From Pelovirga terrestris (lineage in GTDB: Bacteria > Desulfobacterota > Desulfuromonadia > Desulfuromonadales > Geopsychrobacteraceae), in contig NZ_JACWUN010000009.1 in NCBI RefSeq assembly GCF_014773365.1, positions 1-64,000 on the forward strand: 64,000 bases of DNA. Direction: 5' to 3'. Below the pieces are notes generated by a model, which did no database searches, was not told the origin of the DNA, and worked only from the letters and a program-made list of their open reading frames with translations. Positions 39,012 through 47,812 of this stretch are shown here, one piece after another. The translations under genes and the position numbers were made by a program. Each line of letters begins with the position of its first letter. Within the stretch, counting starts at the first letter, position 1.

Positions 39012-39041
39012 CTGCCCCCAGAACTACAGCTGAATAGTTAC
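39012..39041 (+). repeat. Solo end of the 145-bp dispersed repeat (copy D)
   Basis: Ends in AGCTGAATAGTTAC, identical over 14 bases to the right end of copy C; the preceding bases are diverged. It lies 37 bases before the gcvT start. Confidence 0.6.
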
Positions 39042-39077
39042 CATGAGGAATCTGTGGTCGACATCAGGAGGATATGA

Positions 39078-40163
39078 ATGAAAAAAACTCCCTTGAATGC
39101 TGTACACCGGCAACTTAAAGCACGGATGGTTGATTTTGGTGGCTGGGACATGCCGGTGCAGTACAGCGGTGTGATCGCCGAACACCAGGCGGTCAGAACC
39201 GCAGCAGGGCTATTTGACGTGTCGCACATGGGGGAGATCGAAGTCAGCGGCCGTAGCGCCCAGGAATTTCTTCAGTATGTCACCACCAATGACCTGACCA
39301 AACTCACCGACGGACAGGTTCAGTACAGCGCCCTGTGCTATGAGCATGGTGGCGTGGTCGATGATCTGACCCTCTATCGCTTCACTGGCGAACGCTTCAT
39401 GCTCTGCGTCAACGCCGCCAACATCAGTAACGATCTGGCCTGGCTGCTGTCCCTGACCTCCTCGTACAACGACACTGATCTGATGATAACCGACAGCAGC
39501 GACACCTATGGCCTGCTCGCCCTGCAGGGGCCGCAGGCCCAGCCCATTCTGGCACCACTGACCTCCGTCAATCTCGATGAATTGAGCTATTATCATTTCA
39601 CTGCGGCCACGGTGGCCGGCATCGACCTGCTGATTTCCCGCACCGGCTATACCGGGGAAGACGGCTTTGAGTTGTACTGCCCGGCAGATTCTACCGTCAT
39701 GCTGTGGCAGGCGCTGATGCAGGCCGGATCTCCCCTGGGTCTGATGCCCTGTGGCCTTGGTGCACGCGACACCTTGCGGCTGGAAAAAGGCTACGCGTTG
39801 TACGGTCATGAAATTTCAGCAGAGATATTGCCCCTCGAAGCGCGTCTCGGGTGGATCACCAAGCTTGACAAGGGGGAGTTTGTCGGCCGCGCGGCACTGC
39901 ACAAAGCCCGTGAACTGGGGATCCCACGTCAACTGATCGGCCTTAAACTGACGGTGCCCGGCGTTCCGCGTCAGGGGTATCCGGTGTTGTGTGACGGCCG
40001 CGAGGTTGGATTTGTCACCAGCGGTACCAGTTCGCCGACCTTAAAACAGGGAATCGCACTTGCTCTGGTTGACAGCCAATCAGCAGCCACCGGAAAGTCA
40101 TGGCAGATTGAAATTCGCCGGAGCGCCAAGGATGCCGAAACGGTTTCACTGCCTTTTGTGTAA
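39078..40163 (+). CDS. gcvT: Glycine cleavage system T protein (aminomethyltransferase)
   Basis: Transfers the methylene group from aminomethyl-lipoyl GcvH to tetrahydrofolate, releasing ammonia. 361 residues with MVDFGGWDMPVQYSGV, FDVSHMGEIEVSG, the folate-site segments SRTGYTGEDGFELYCPA and LGARDTLRLEKGYALYGHEI, and C-terminal GFVTSGTSSPTLKQGIALALV. AGGAGG lies six bases before ATG. First gene of gcvT-H-PA-PB; no lipoamide dehydrogenase or lipoylation genes are in the window. No glycine riboswitch pattern seen upstream. Confidence 0.97.
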   Translation: MKKTPLNAVHRQLKARMVDFGGWDMPVQYSGVIAEHQAVRTAAGLFDVSHMGEIEVSGRSAQEFLQYVTTNDLTKLTDGQVQYSALCYEHGGVVDDLTLYRFTGERFMLCVNAANISNDLAWLLSLTSSYNDTDLMITDSSDTYGLLALQGPQAQPILAPLTSVNLDELSYYHFTAATVAGIDLLISRTGYTGEDGFELYCPADSTVMLWQALMQAGSPLGLMPCGLGARDTLRLEKGYALYGHEISAEILPLEARLGWITKLDKGEFVGRAALHKARELGIPRQLIGLKLTVPGVPRQGYPVLCDGREVGFVTSGTSSPTLKQGIALALVDSQSAATGKSWQIEIRRSAKDAETVSLPFV

Positions 40164-40221
40164 AGAGGACAATTATTAAATCACGCTCCCTGGGGGAGCT
40201 ATCTTAACCAAGGAGGAGATA

Positions 40222-40605
40222 ATGGACTTTCCCGAGGAATTGAAATATACCGAAGAGCATGAATGGATCGCCATTGAAGCGGACATCGCCACTATCGGCA
40301 TCAGTGATTTTGCCCAGAACCAGTTGGGAGATGTGGTCTTCGTCGAACTACCGGAGGTTGGTGACGAACTTGAGGTCGGCAAACCCTTTGGGGTGGTCGA
40401 ATCGGTCAAGGCCGTCTCTGATGTCTATTCCCCATTAAGTGGTGAGGTCGTCGAAATCAATGAGGAATTGCCCGATGCTCCGGAAACCCTCAACACCTCG
40501 CCCTATGAGGATGGCTGGATGATCAAAATCCGCCTGAGCGATCCGCAAGAGATTGATGATCTGCTGGATGCTTCCGCTTATCAGGAGTTGGTTGCCGACG
40601 AATAA
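40222..40605 (+). CDS. gcvH: Glycine cleavage system H protein (lipoyl carrier)
   Basis: 127-residue lipoyl-domain shuttle between P, T and L proteins. KYTEEHEWI and IGISDFAQNQLGDVVFVELP lead to the lipoyl lysine K63 in ESVKAVSDVYSPLSGEV, and SPYEDGWMIKI follows. AAGGAGG before ATG. A small GCTCCC/GGGAGC hairpin lies in the 58-base gap after gcvT and may tune the gene ratio. Confidence 0.97.
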   Translation: MDFPEELKYTEEHEWIAIEADIATIGISDFAQNQLGDVVFVELPEVGDELEVGKPFGVVESVKAVSDVYSPLSGEVVEINEELPDAPETLNTSPYEDGWMIKIRLSDPQEIDDLLDASAYQELVADE

Positions 40606-40663
40606 TATCGCGCATCCTGTCAACCACCACGCAATTCCCGCAGCACTGGCCAAAAGGAGTGTT

Positions 40664-42013
40664 ATGCGCTATTTGCCCCATACCGACGCTGATATCAAGC
40701 AGATGCTTGCCACCATTGGTGTCGCCGCTACGGAGGCCCTTTTTTCCGGCATCCCGGCTGACTCTCGCCTGACCCACCCCATGGAGCTGCCGCCGGGACT
40801 GGCGGAAAGCGATATCCTCAGGGAATTACGCCGTCTGGCAGCGAAAAACGCCCAGATCGCCGACTGGAGCTCCTTTTTGGGTGGCGGTGCTTACAATCAT
40901 TTCATTCCGGCAGTGGTCGACCATCTGGTCAGTCGCAGCGAGTTTTACACGGCCTACACCCCGTACCAGCCGGAGATCAGCCAGGGAACCCTGCAGGGGA
41001 TCTTTGAATTCCAGACCATGATCTGCCAGCTGACCGGCATGGATATGGCCAACGCCTCCATGTATGACGGTGCTTCGGCCTGTGCTGAAGCGGTGCTGCT
41101 GGCGGTGCGGGCGGCAAAAAAGCGCAGCCGCGTGCTGCTATCCGCCGCTCTCCACCCCCATTACCGCCAGACCATCGCCACCTACTGCCGCTATCTCGAC
41201 ATTGAGCTGATCACCATCGACACCAGCAACGGCGTGACTGCGCTCGAACAGGTCGAACCACTGCTCGATGAACGGGTCGCCGCTCTGGTGGTCGGTTACC
41301 CCAACTATTTCGGCTGTATTGAAGATCTTTCGGCCCTTGCCGCCGCCGCCCACAGCGCCGATGCCCGGCTGATTACCGCTGTTGCCGAACCGTTGGCCCT
41401 GGCCCTCTACAAATCTCCCGGTGAACTGGGTGCCGACATTGTGGTCGGTGAGGGGCAGAGCTTTGGACTCCCCTTGTCCTACGGCGGCCCGGGAATCGGA
41501 TTTTTTGCCGTACGCAACAAGGACATGCGCCTACTCCCCGGACGTCTGGTAGGGGAGACCGTTGATCTCGACGGCAAGCGCAGCTTTGTTTTGACCCTGG
41601 CTACCCGCGAGCAACATATCCGCCGTGAAAAGGCGACCTCCAATATCTGCTCCAATCAGGGGATGTGCGCCCTGATGGTCTCTATCTATCTGGCGCTGCA
41701 CGGCAAGCAGGGGTTGCGCCAGCTGGCTGAAATCAATTATGCCCGCAGCCATTGGCTGCGTGAACAGATCGCGAACCTTGATGGTTTTGCCCTGCCCTTT
41801 GACGCGCCGGTGTTCAACGAGTTTGTCGTCTCCTGCCCGGAACCGGTTGCCGCTCTAAAAAAACGCCTGGAACAACAGAAGATCCTTGCCGGCGTGGCCA
41901 TCGGCCGCGATTATCCCGGCCTGGAGTCCGGCCTGCTGATCTGTACAACGGAACAGAACAGCAGACAACAGATGGAGCAACTGGTAGCAGCCCTGGCCGG
42001 AGGTACCCAATGA
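40664..42013 (+). CDS. gcvPA: Glycine dehydrogenase (decarboxylating) subunit 1
   Basis: N-terminal half of the P protein; with GcvPB forms the PLP-dependent decarboxylase of the glycine cleavage system. 449 residues with RYLPHTDADIKQMLATIG, SFLGGGAYNHFIPAVVD, FYTAYTPYQPEISQGTLQ, FQTMICQLTGMDMANASMYDG and GGPGIGFFAVRNKDMRLLPG. Start ATG 40664 with AAAGGAG; a longer frame from 40553 has no match. Its stop overlaps gcvPB (ATGA). The split A/B form is usual in anaerobes, Firmicutes and deltaproteobacteria. Confidence 0.97.
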   Translation: MRYLPHTDADIKQMLATIGVAATEALFSGIPADSRLTHPMELPPGLAESDILRELRRLAAKNAQIADWSSFLGGGAYNHFIPAVVDHLVSRSEFYTAYTPYQPEISQGTLQGIFEFQTMICQLTGMDMANASMYDGASACAEAVLLAVRAAKKRSRVLLSAALHPHYRQTIATYCRYLDIELITIDTSNGVTALEQVEPLLDERVAALVVGYPNYFGCIEDLSALAAAAHSADARLITAVAEPLALALYKSPGELGADIVVGEGQSFGLPLSYGGPGIGFFAVRNKDMRLLPGRLVGETVDLDGKRSFVLTLATREQHIRREKATSNICSNQGMCALMVSIYLALHGKQGLRQLAEINYARSHWLREQIANLDGFALPFDAPVFNEFVVSCPEPVAALKKRLEQQKILAGVAIGRDYPGLESGLLICTTEQNSRQQMEQLVAALAGGTQ

Positions 42014-43467
42014 TATCAACCGATTCCCGTGGTCTGATGCTTGACGAGCCCCTGTTGTTCGAGCAGTCCCAGCCGGGACGCATTGGCTACAGTCTGCCTG
42101 ATGCTGATGTGCCGCCGGCCTTGCCCGACATCGAACTGCTGCGCGATGAGATCACTGACTTTCCCGAACTGTCGGAAGTTGATGTCATCCGCCATTACAC
42201 GCGTCTTTCAACCTGGAACTACGGCGTCGACAGCGGCTTCTATCCATTAGGCAGCTGCACCATGAAGTACAACCCCAAGGTTAACGAGGTGGCGGCGCGC
42301 CTGCCCGGCTTCGCCGAGATTCACCCGCAGACGCCGGAGGCTCTCAATCAAGGGGCGTTGGAGCTGATGTATCGGCTGGAACGAGCGTTGGCAGAAGTTT
42401 CCGGCTTTCCCGCCATCTGCCTGCAGCCTGCGGCTGGAGCGCAGGGAGAACTGGCCGGCATGCTGATGATCCGCGCCTGGCATGAGGCGCGCGGCAACCA
42501 GCGCACCAAGGTCATTATTCCCGATACTGCCCACGGCACCAACCCGGCCACCTCGGCCCTTTGTGGCTACGAAGTGGTGCCGGTAACTTCCACCGGCATC
42601 CTTAGCCTCGACGCTGTCGCCGCCGTCATGTCCGACGAGGTTGCCGCCCTGATGATCACCAACCCCAATACCCTGGGGCTGTTTGAAGCTAACATCCGGG
42701 CCATTTGTGAGCTGGTTCATGAACAGGGGGGGTTGGTCTATTGTGACGGGGCCAACCTCAACGCCCTGATGGGAATCAGCCGCCCCGGTGATCTGGGGAT
42801 CGATGTCATGCACTTCAACCTGCACAAAACCTTCTCCACCCCCCATGGTGGCGGTGGACCCGGCGCCGGCCCGGTTGGTATTGCCGAGAAACTGATCCCG
42901 TTTTTGCCGCTACCGGTGATTACGAAGGAAGGGGACAGCTACCATTTTGACTATCAACGCCCGCAGTCGATTGGGCGGGTCAAGTCATTCTACGGTCATT
43001 TCGGGATTCTGGTGCGCGCCTACAGCTATATTCTGGCCATGGGTGGTGAGGGATTGAAAAAGGCCACGGAGTTGGCGGTACTGAACGCCAACTATATCCG
43101 CGCTCGACTCGAAGGGGCGTACGCCCTGCCCTATAAAGAGCGCTCACTGCATGAGGTGGTATTTTCCGAAGAGAAGTTGGGGGGTGGCTGCCATACCCTC
43201 GACGTCGCCAAGCGCCTGATCGACTACGGCTTTCATCCGCCGACCATTTATTTCCCTCTGGTGGTCGCCGGGGCGTTGATGATCGAACCGACGGAAACCG
43301 AAAGCAAGCAGATGATTGATGATTTCTGTGACGCGATGCTCGCCATTGCCGCCGAAGCCAGGCAGGATCCGGACACACTCAAACAGGCGCCGACCCGCGC
43401 CCGCCGGCGACGCCTCGACGAAGCCACCGCTGCCCGCAAACCAAAACTACGCTGGCGATCCGAGTAA
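42010..43467 (+). CDS. gcvPB: Glycine dehydrogenase (decarboxylating) subunit 2
   Basis: C-terminal half of the P protein carrying the PLP lysine in HFNLHKTFSTPHGGGGPGAGPVG. Also FYPLGSCTMKYNPKVNE, PAAGAQGELAGMLMIRAWH, DTAHGTNPATSALCGYEV and the C-terminal NYIRARLEGAYALPY. 485 residues, normal. Four-base overlap with gcvPA. The system can run in reverse as glycine synthase in some anaerobes; the direction here is unknown. Confidence 0.97.
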   Translation: MISTDSRGLMLDEPLLFEQSQPGRIGYSLPDADVPPALPDIELLRDEITDFPELSEVDVIRHYTRLSTWNYGVDSGFYPLGSCTMKYNPKVNEVAARLPGFAEIHPQTPEALNQGALELMYRLERALAEVSGFPAICLQPAAGAQGELAGMLMIRAWHEARGNQRTKVIIPDTAHGTNPATSALCGYEVVPVTSTGILSLDAVAAVMSDEVAALMITNPNTLGLFEANIRAICELVHEQGGLVYCDGANLNALMGISRPGDLGIDVMHFNLHKTFSTPHGGGGPGAGPVGIAEKLIPFLPLPVITKEGDSYHFDYQRPQSIGRVKSFYGHFGILVRAYSYILAMGGEGLKKATELAVLNANYIRARLEGAYALPYKERSLHEVVFSEEKLGGGCHTLDVAKRLIDYGFHPPTIYFPLVVAGALMIEPTETESKQMIDDFCDAMLAIAAEARQDPDTLKQAPTRARRRRLDEATAARKPKLRWRSE

Positions 43468-43475
43468 AAACGATG

Positions 43476-43513
43476 CGGGCAGGAAGCGGCGACGGATGTG
43501 CTCTTCCTGCCCG
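43476..43513. terminator. Hairpin after gcvPB
   Basis: CGGGCAGGAAG and CTTCCTGCCCG form an 11-bp stem with a 16-base loop, 8 bases after the stop. No long T run, but the place and stability fit the end of the gcv operon and of the opposing small gene. Confidence 0.6.
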
Positions 43514-43527
43514 TCACTGTCACCACA

Positions 43528-43764
43528 TCAGTTGTGTTTTGACGCGCCCTCAACAACCATCTCCGCCTGCTTGGCCTTGATCTGCTCTTCGAGTTGCTGC
43601 AGGGCGTTGGCCAGGCCGTTGACAAAACTCGGCGCCGTCGCCACCGGAACGATCAAGGTTGCCACCTCGACCGGCTCATTGTCGGGCCCATTCTGCGCCA
43701 GTTTGACCCGCAGGTTGCCGTTGGACAGGGATACGCTGGTAAAGCCGTCGGTAAAAATATGCAT
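43528..43764 (-). CDS. Small conserved-looking protein of unknown function
   Basis: 78 residues: MHIFTDGFTSVSLSNGNLRV, then a Gln/Asn/Pro turn and ATLIVPVATAPSFVNGLANALQQLEEQIKAKQ, with a final helix. The two beta segments and closing helix faintly recall DUF3467-type small proteins, but I do not assign it. AGGAGA lies 6 bases before ATG, and the codon usage matches neighbours, so I think it is real. It is convergent with gcvPB and upstream in the direction of no partner. Confidence 0.6.
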   Translation of the reverse strand: MHIFTDGFTSVSLSNGNLRVKLAQNGPDNEPVEVATLIVPVATAPSFVNGLANALQQLEEQIKAKQAEMVVEGASKHN

Positions 43765-43870
43765 GGAAAGTCTCCTGGGTAATCGTCATTATAATGGTGG
43801 TAAATAATCAGCACCTGAAAATTGACAGTCATGCCGACCTCTGTCAACTGAAACCTACAATCTGGACGAA

Positions 43871-44491
43871 TCAGAGCGACGACAGTTCTTCCACCACCAG
43901 CGGCAAGATCCCCTCCACCATCACCTGCACTCCTGCTACATTGGGATGAATTCCGTCAGCGAGATTAAGTTCGGGCTTGCCGGCCACCCCTTCCAGAAAA
44001 AAAGGGTAGAGGGGCACGTCGAATTCCTGCGCCAATTCCGGATAGATTTTATCAAAACTGTTATAATAATTTTCGCCCATGTTGCGCGGGGCGAGCATCC
44101 CGGCCAATAACACCCTGATCTGTCGCTCTTGCAGGCGGGTGATGATAGCGGCGAGGTTGGTTCGGGTTTGATCGGGACTCAAGCCGCGCAAGGCGTCGTT
44201 GGCTCCCAGGGCGAGGATGACCAGATCGGGATTATCGGCCAGACTCCATTCGAGACGGGCAGCGCCACCGGCACTGGTGTCGCCGGAGATACCGGCATTG
44301 ATAACGCGCACCTGATGACCTTGTGAGCCCAGTGCCGTTTCCAGTTGCGCCGGGAAGGCTTCGCTTTCGGCCAGGCCATAACCGGCGGTAAGGCTGTCAC
44401 CCAGCACCAGGATTGTCATGGGCGCAGCAGCCGCCAGGGTAAAGGGTACGGATAACGATAACAGCAATAACCAGCTAACAGGAGTTTTCAT
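43871..44491 (-). CDS. tesA: TesA-type periplasmic GDSL esterase / lysophospholipase
   Basis: 206 residues with a signal peptide (WLLLLSLSVPFTLAAAAP) and an SGNH hydrolase domain: block I ILVLGDSLTAGYG (Ser33), block II INAGISGDTSAGG, block III LGANDALRG and block V DGIHPNVAG with the catalytic Asp/His. E. coli TesA hydrolyses acyl-CoA, lysophospholipids and esters in the periplasm. The ATG at 44491 lies in a CATG shared with the ATG of ybbA on the other strand. tesA next to ybbA-ybbP is a conserved arrangement also found in E. coli. Confidence 0.93.
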   Translation of the reverse strand: MKTPVSWLLLLSLSVPFTLAAAAPMTILVLGDSLTAGYGLAESEAFPAQLETALGSQGHQVRVINAGISGDTSAGGAARLEWSLADNPDLVILALGANDALRGLSPDQTRTNLAAIITRLQERQIRVLLAGMLAPRNMGENYYNSFDKIYPELAQEFDVPLYPFFLEGVAGKPELNLADGIHPNVAGVQVMVEGILPLVVEELSSL

Positions 44492-45179
44492 GCCTGATCC
44501 TATCATTGAAATAAACGATCTTCATTTAAGTCTAGTTGGTGGTGCCGGGCCGGTCAAGATCCTGCGTGGTATCGACCTGCGCGTGGCGAGCGGAGAAACC
44601 GTCAGTGTTGTTGGCCCGTCCGGGGCCGGAAAAACCACGTTGCTGATGGCCCTGGCCGGGCTGGAACCAGCCACCAGCGGCACCATCAGGGTCGCCGGCA
44701 CGACCCTCAATGGCCTTGACGAAGATGCCCTGGCGCGCTTTCGCCGTGCTCATGTTGGCATTGTTTTTCAATCCTTTCATCTGATCCCGACCATGACGGC
44801 GCTGGAGAACGTCGCATTGCCACTGGAATTTTCCGGTGACGATACGGCGCTGGAGCGTGCAGCGGCAGCATTGACAGCCACCGGACTGGCCCAGCGCAGC
44901 GGCCATTTTCCCGGGGAACTGTCGGGCGGTGAGCAACAGCGTGTCGCTCTGGCGCGCGCCTTTGTTACCGAACCGGCGCTGATTCTTGCTGATGAGCCGA
45001 CCGGCAACCTCGACCAGGATACGGGTCTGATGGTGATGGACCTGCTCTTTTCTTTGCAGCAGGAAAAAGGGACATCCCTGCTACTGATCACCCATGATAC
45101 GACCCTGGCTCAACGCTGCCAACGCACCATTCGCATTGCCGACGGTCGGCTTGTCCCAGATGGAGTCAACCCCTCATGA
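44490..45179 (+). CDS. ybbA: YbbA-like ABC transporter ATPase (MacB/LolD type)
   Basis: 229-residue ATPase with Walker A GPSGAGKTTLL, Q-loop FQSFHLIPTMTALENV, signature LSGGEQQRVALARA and Walker B LILADEPTGNLDQDTG, the last being typical of LolD/MacB ATPases that drive mechanotransmission rather than transport through the membrane. Start ATG 44490 with CAGGAG; a longer frame begins inside tesA but has no match. Its stop overlaps the permease start (ATGA). Confidence 0.93.
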   Translation: MPDPIIEINDLHLSLVGGAGPVKILRGIDLRVASGETVSVVGPSGAGKTTLLMALAGLEPATSGTIRVAGTTLNGLDEDALARFRRAHVGIVFQSFHLIPTMTALENVALPLEFSGDDTALERAAAALTATGLAQRSGHFPGELSGGEQQRVALARAFVTEPALILADEPTGNLDQDTGLMVMDLLFSLQQEKGTSLLLITHDTTLAQRCQRTIRIADGRLVPDGVNPS

Positions 45180-47698
45180 TGGATTTGCTGACGCAATCAC
45201 TACGGCTGATGCGGCGGGAACTGCGTCACGGCTTGCGTGGCTTCGGGGTCTTTGCCACCTGCCTGTTCCTCGGGGTGTTTGCTGTCGCCGCCATCGGCAA
45301 TTTCAGTGCCGCCGCTCGATCGGGCCTGCTCGATGATGCCGGTGCCCTGTTAGGCGGAGACCTCGAGCTGCGCCTCGCTCATCGCCCGGCCGATCATGAA
45401 CAACTTGAATTTTTGCAACAGAACGCAGTTGTTTCCAGCACCCTGCAACTGCGCACCATGGCTCTGGCAGTTGGGTCAGAACAGCGACGGCTGGTTGAAC
45501 TCAAGGCTGTCGATGATCTCTATCCCCTCTATGGCCGGCTCCTTATCGATCCCCAGCAACCCCTTGATCAGGCCCTTGCCGAACGCAATGACCTGCCCGG
45601 TGCCCTGGTTGAATCGTCTTTCCTTGATCGCCTTAACCTGGCTGTCGGCGACCTCATTCAGCTCGGTTCAACCCAATTTCAGATCCGCGGCCGGCTGATC
45701 AACGAACCAGATCGCAGCTTTGGTGCCTTTACCCTCGGTCCGAGAGTCATGATTGACCAGGCCCGACTCATGTCAACCGGGTTGGTGCAACCGGGCAGCC
45801 TGGTTGATTATAACTATCGTTTAAAACTTGCCGACCGGGAACTGGTAGACGACTTCCGCCGTGAACTGGAGGCCCGCTTTCCCGACGCCGGCTGGCGCAT
45901 CCGTACCTGGCGCCAGGCGACCCCACGCATCAGTGATTTTCTCGATCGCATGGAAACCAACCTGACGCTGCTGGGGCTCTGTGCCCTGTTGCTCGGCGGG
46001 CTCGGGGTGACCGGCGCGGTGCGCGGCTACCTTGGCGGCAAGATCAGCCACATTGCCACGATGAAGTCCCTGGGGGCTTCACGGAAGCTGATTTTTACCA
46101 CCTATCTGCTTCAGATTCTCTTTCTCGGCGCTATCGCCACCCTTGCCGGGCTGATCTGCGGCGCTGCTATTCCCTGGCTGCTCAGCAGTCTATTGGGCAG
46201 TAACCTGCCTTTCCCCCTGACGGTGGCGATTTTCCCCAGGGTGTGGGTCATTGTTGCCATTTTTGGCCTGCTGACGGCACTGCTGTTTTCCCTTAAGGAG
46301 CTGGGGACGGCCTGTCGCATCCCACCGGCCCTGTTGTTTCGCGGCTACGTTGAAACGCGTAAAAAAACCAGCGGCACCGGGGTGCGGGTTGCCATGACCA
46401 TCACCGCTGCCCTGCTCATCGCCGTTGCCCTGTTCAGTAGCGCCGATCAGCGCCTGGCCTGGTGGTTTATCAGCGGTGCTGCCGGGTGTTTTGTGTTGTT
46501 TCATCTGCTCGCTGCACTGGTCATCAAACTGATGCGAATGGTTCCCCGACCGTCTCAGCCGCTGCTGCGACTGGCCCTGACCAGTCTGAAAAGTCCCGGT
46601 TCACCGGCGAGCAATATCATTTTTTCTCTGGGGATTGGCCTGACCGTACTGGTGTTGATTGTCCAGATTCAGGGAAACCTCAACAGTCTGGTGACCACCA
46701 CCTTGCCGGAAAAGGCTCCGACCTTCTTCTTTTTTGACCTGCAACCACAACAGATTGAGTCGTTCAACGCAATGCTCTTTGAGCAATCGCAGGATATCAC
46801 CTTTGAAGCGTCGCCGACCCTGCGTGGCCGCATAACCGCCATTGCCGGGGTCCCGATAACAGAACGAACCATTGATCCGTCAGTGCGCTGGGCGATTCGT
46901 GGTGACCGCTTCTTCAGCTATGCTGCCGCCATGCCCGCCGGTACCCGGATCACCGCCGGCGACTGGTGGCCGGACGATTATCAGGGACCACCGCTGCTCT
47001 CCATCACCAGCGATCTCGCCGCAGGGTTCGGCGTCGGCATTGGCGACACTATCAGCGTCAGCATTCTCGGACGCACCATCACGGCGGAAATTGCCAATCT
47101 GCGCAGCGTTGACTGGTCAACATTGGAACTCAATTTCGCCCTGATCTTCGCGCCAGGCACCCTCGAACAGGCACCCCACAGCTTTCTCGCGGCGGCCCAT
47201 CTGCCGGAAGAACTGGAAGAACAGCTGTATCGCCAGATTACCAGCGCCTTCCCCAACGTATCAGCGGTTTCGGTACGCGAAATCCTCGCCAATGTCGCGC
47301 GTAACCTTGAGCATATTGGCTGGGCTTTCAAAGGGATGGCGGCAATTACCCTGCTGACCGGTTTTCTGGTGCTGATTGGTGCCATCTCTGCCGATCAGCA
47401 CCGCCGCATCCGTGATGCTGTCATTTACAAGGTCTGCGGATCAACCCGCCTGGATATTCTGCGCGTCTTTGCCACCGAATTTCTAATCCTCGGCCTGATC
47501 ACCGGTGGCGTCAGCCTGTTCATCGGCACCCTGGCGGCTTTTGCCGTGCTGGAGGGACCCCTGAACAGCGATTTTCAGTTACAGGGAATGGCGGTTCTGT
47601 TAACCCTGTTGACGGGAATTGCCCTGACCATGATCCTGGGGTTGCTCGGCACCTGGAAGGCTCTGGGGCAAAAAGCCTCCAGCTATCTACACCGCTGA
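45176..47698 (+). CDS. ybbP: YbbP-like ABC permease (FtsX family)
   Basis: 840-residue inner-membrane protein with two FtsX modules: an N-terminal helix and a large periplasmic domain (about 50-260), helices TLLGLCALLLGGLGVTGAVRG, LLQILFLGAIATLAG and so on, a second periplasmic domain (about 490-710), and closing helices IGWAFKGMAAITLLTGFLVLIGA to GIALTMILGLLG. With YbbA it forms a MacB/LolCDE-like complex whose substrate in E. coli is not settled; linkage to TesA suggests lipid or lipoprotein handling (inference). Coupled to ybbA by a four-base overlap. Confidence 0.92.
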   Translation: MMDLLTQSLRLMRRELRHGLRGFGVFATCLFLGVFAVAAIGNFSAAARSGLLDDAGALLGGDLELRLAHRPADHEQLEFLQQNAVVSSTLQLRTMALAVGSEQRRLVELKAVDDLYPLYGRLLIDPQQPLDQALAERNDLPGALVESSFLDRLNLAVGDLIQLGSTQFQIRGRLINEPDRSFGAFTLGPRVMIDQARLMSTGLVQPGSLVDYNYRLKLADRELVDDFRRELEARFPDAGWRIRTWRQATPRISDFLDRMETNLTLLGLCALLLGGLGVTGAVRGYLGGKISHIATMKSLGASRKLIFTTYLLQILFLGAIATLAGLICGAAIPWLLSSLLGSNLPFPLTVAIFPRVWVIVAIFGLLTALLFSLKELGTACRIPPALLFRGYVETRKKTSGTGVRVAMTITAALLIAVALFSSADQRLAWWFISGAAGCFVLFHLLAALVIKLMRMVPRPSQPLLRLALTSLKSPGSPASNIIFSLGIGLTVLVLIVQIQGNLNSLVTTTLPEKAPTFFFFDLQPQQIESFNAMLFEQSQDITFEASPTLRGRITAIAGVPITERTIDPSVRWAIRGDRFFSYAAAMPAGTRITAGDWWPDDYQGPPLLSITSDLAAGFGVGIGDTISVSILGRTITAEIANLRSVDWSTLELNFALIFAPGTLEQAPHSFLAAAHLPEELEEQLYRQITSAFPNVSAVSVREILANVARNLEHIGWAFKGMAAITLLTGFLVLIGAISADQHRRIRDAVIYKVCGSTRLDILRVFATEFLILGLITGGVSLFIGTLAAFAVLEGPLNSDFQLQGMAVLLTLLTGIALTMILGLLGTWKALGQKASSYLHR

Positions 47699-47812
47699 TT
47701 CAACAATGGATTCTGCGCCCGTCTCGGTGTCATCCTGCGTGAAGTCGCAGGCTCCAGATTATCGGCTGGTCGTGACGGTCTCGATCTTTTTCTGAACCTT
47801 AAGGATTCACTC

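Noticed and set aside
38885-39077. Glycine riboswitch before gcvT
   Set aside because: The conserved aptamer core patterns were not found; only a 14-bp palindrome (38899-38912) and a repeat end are present.
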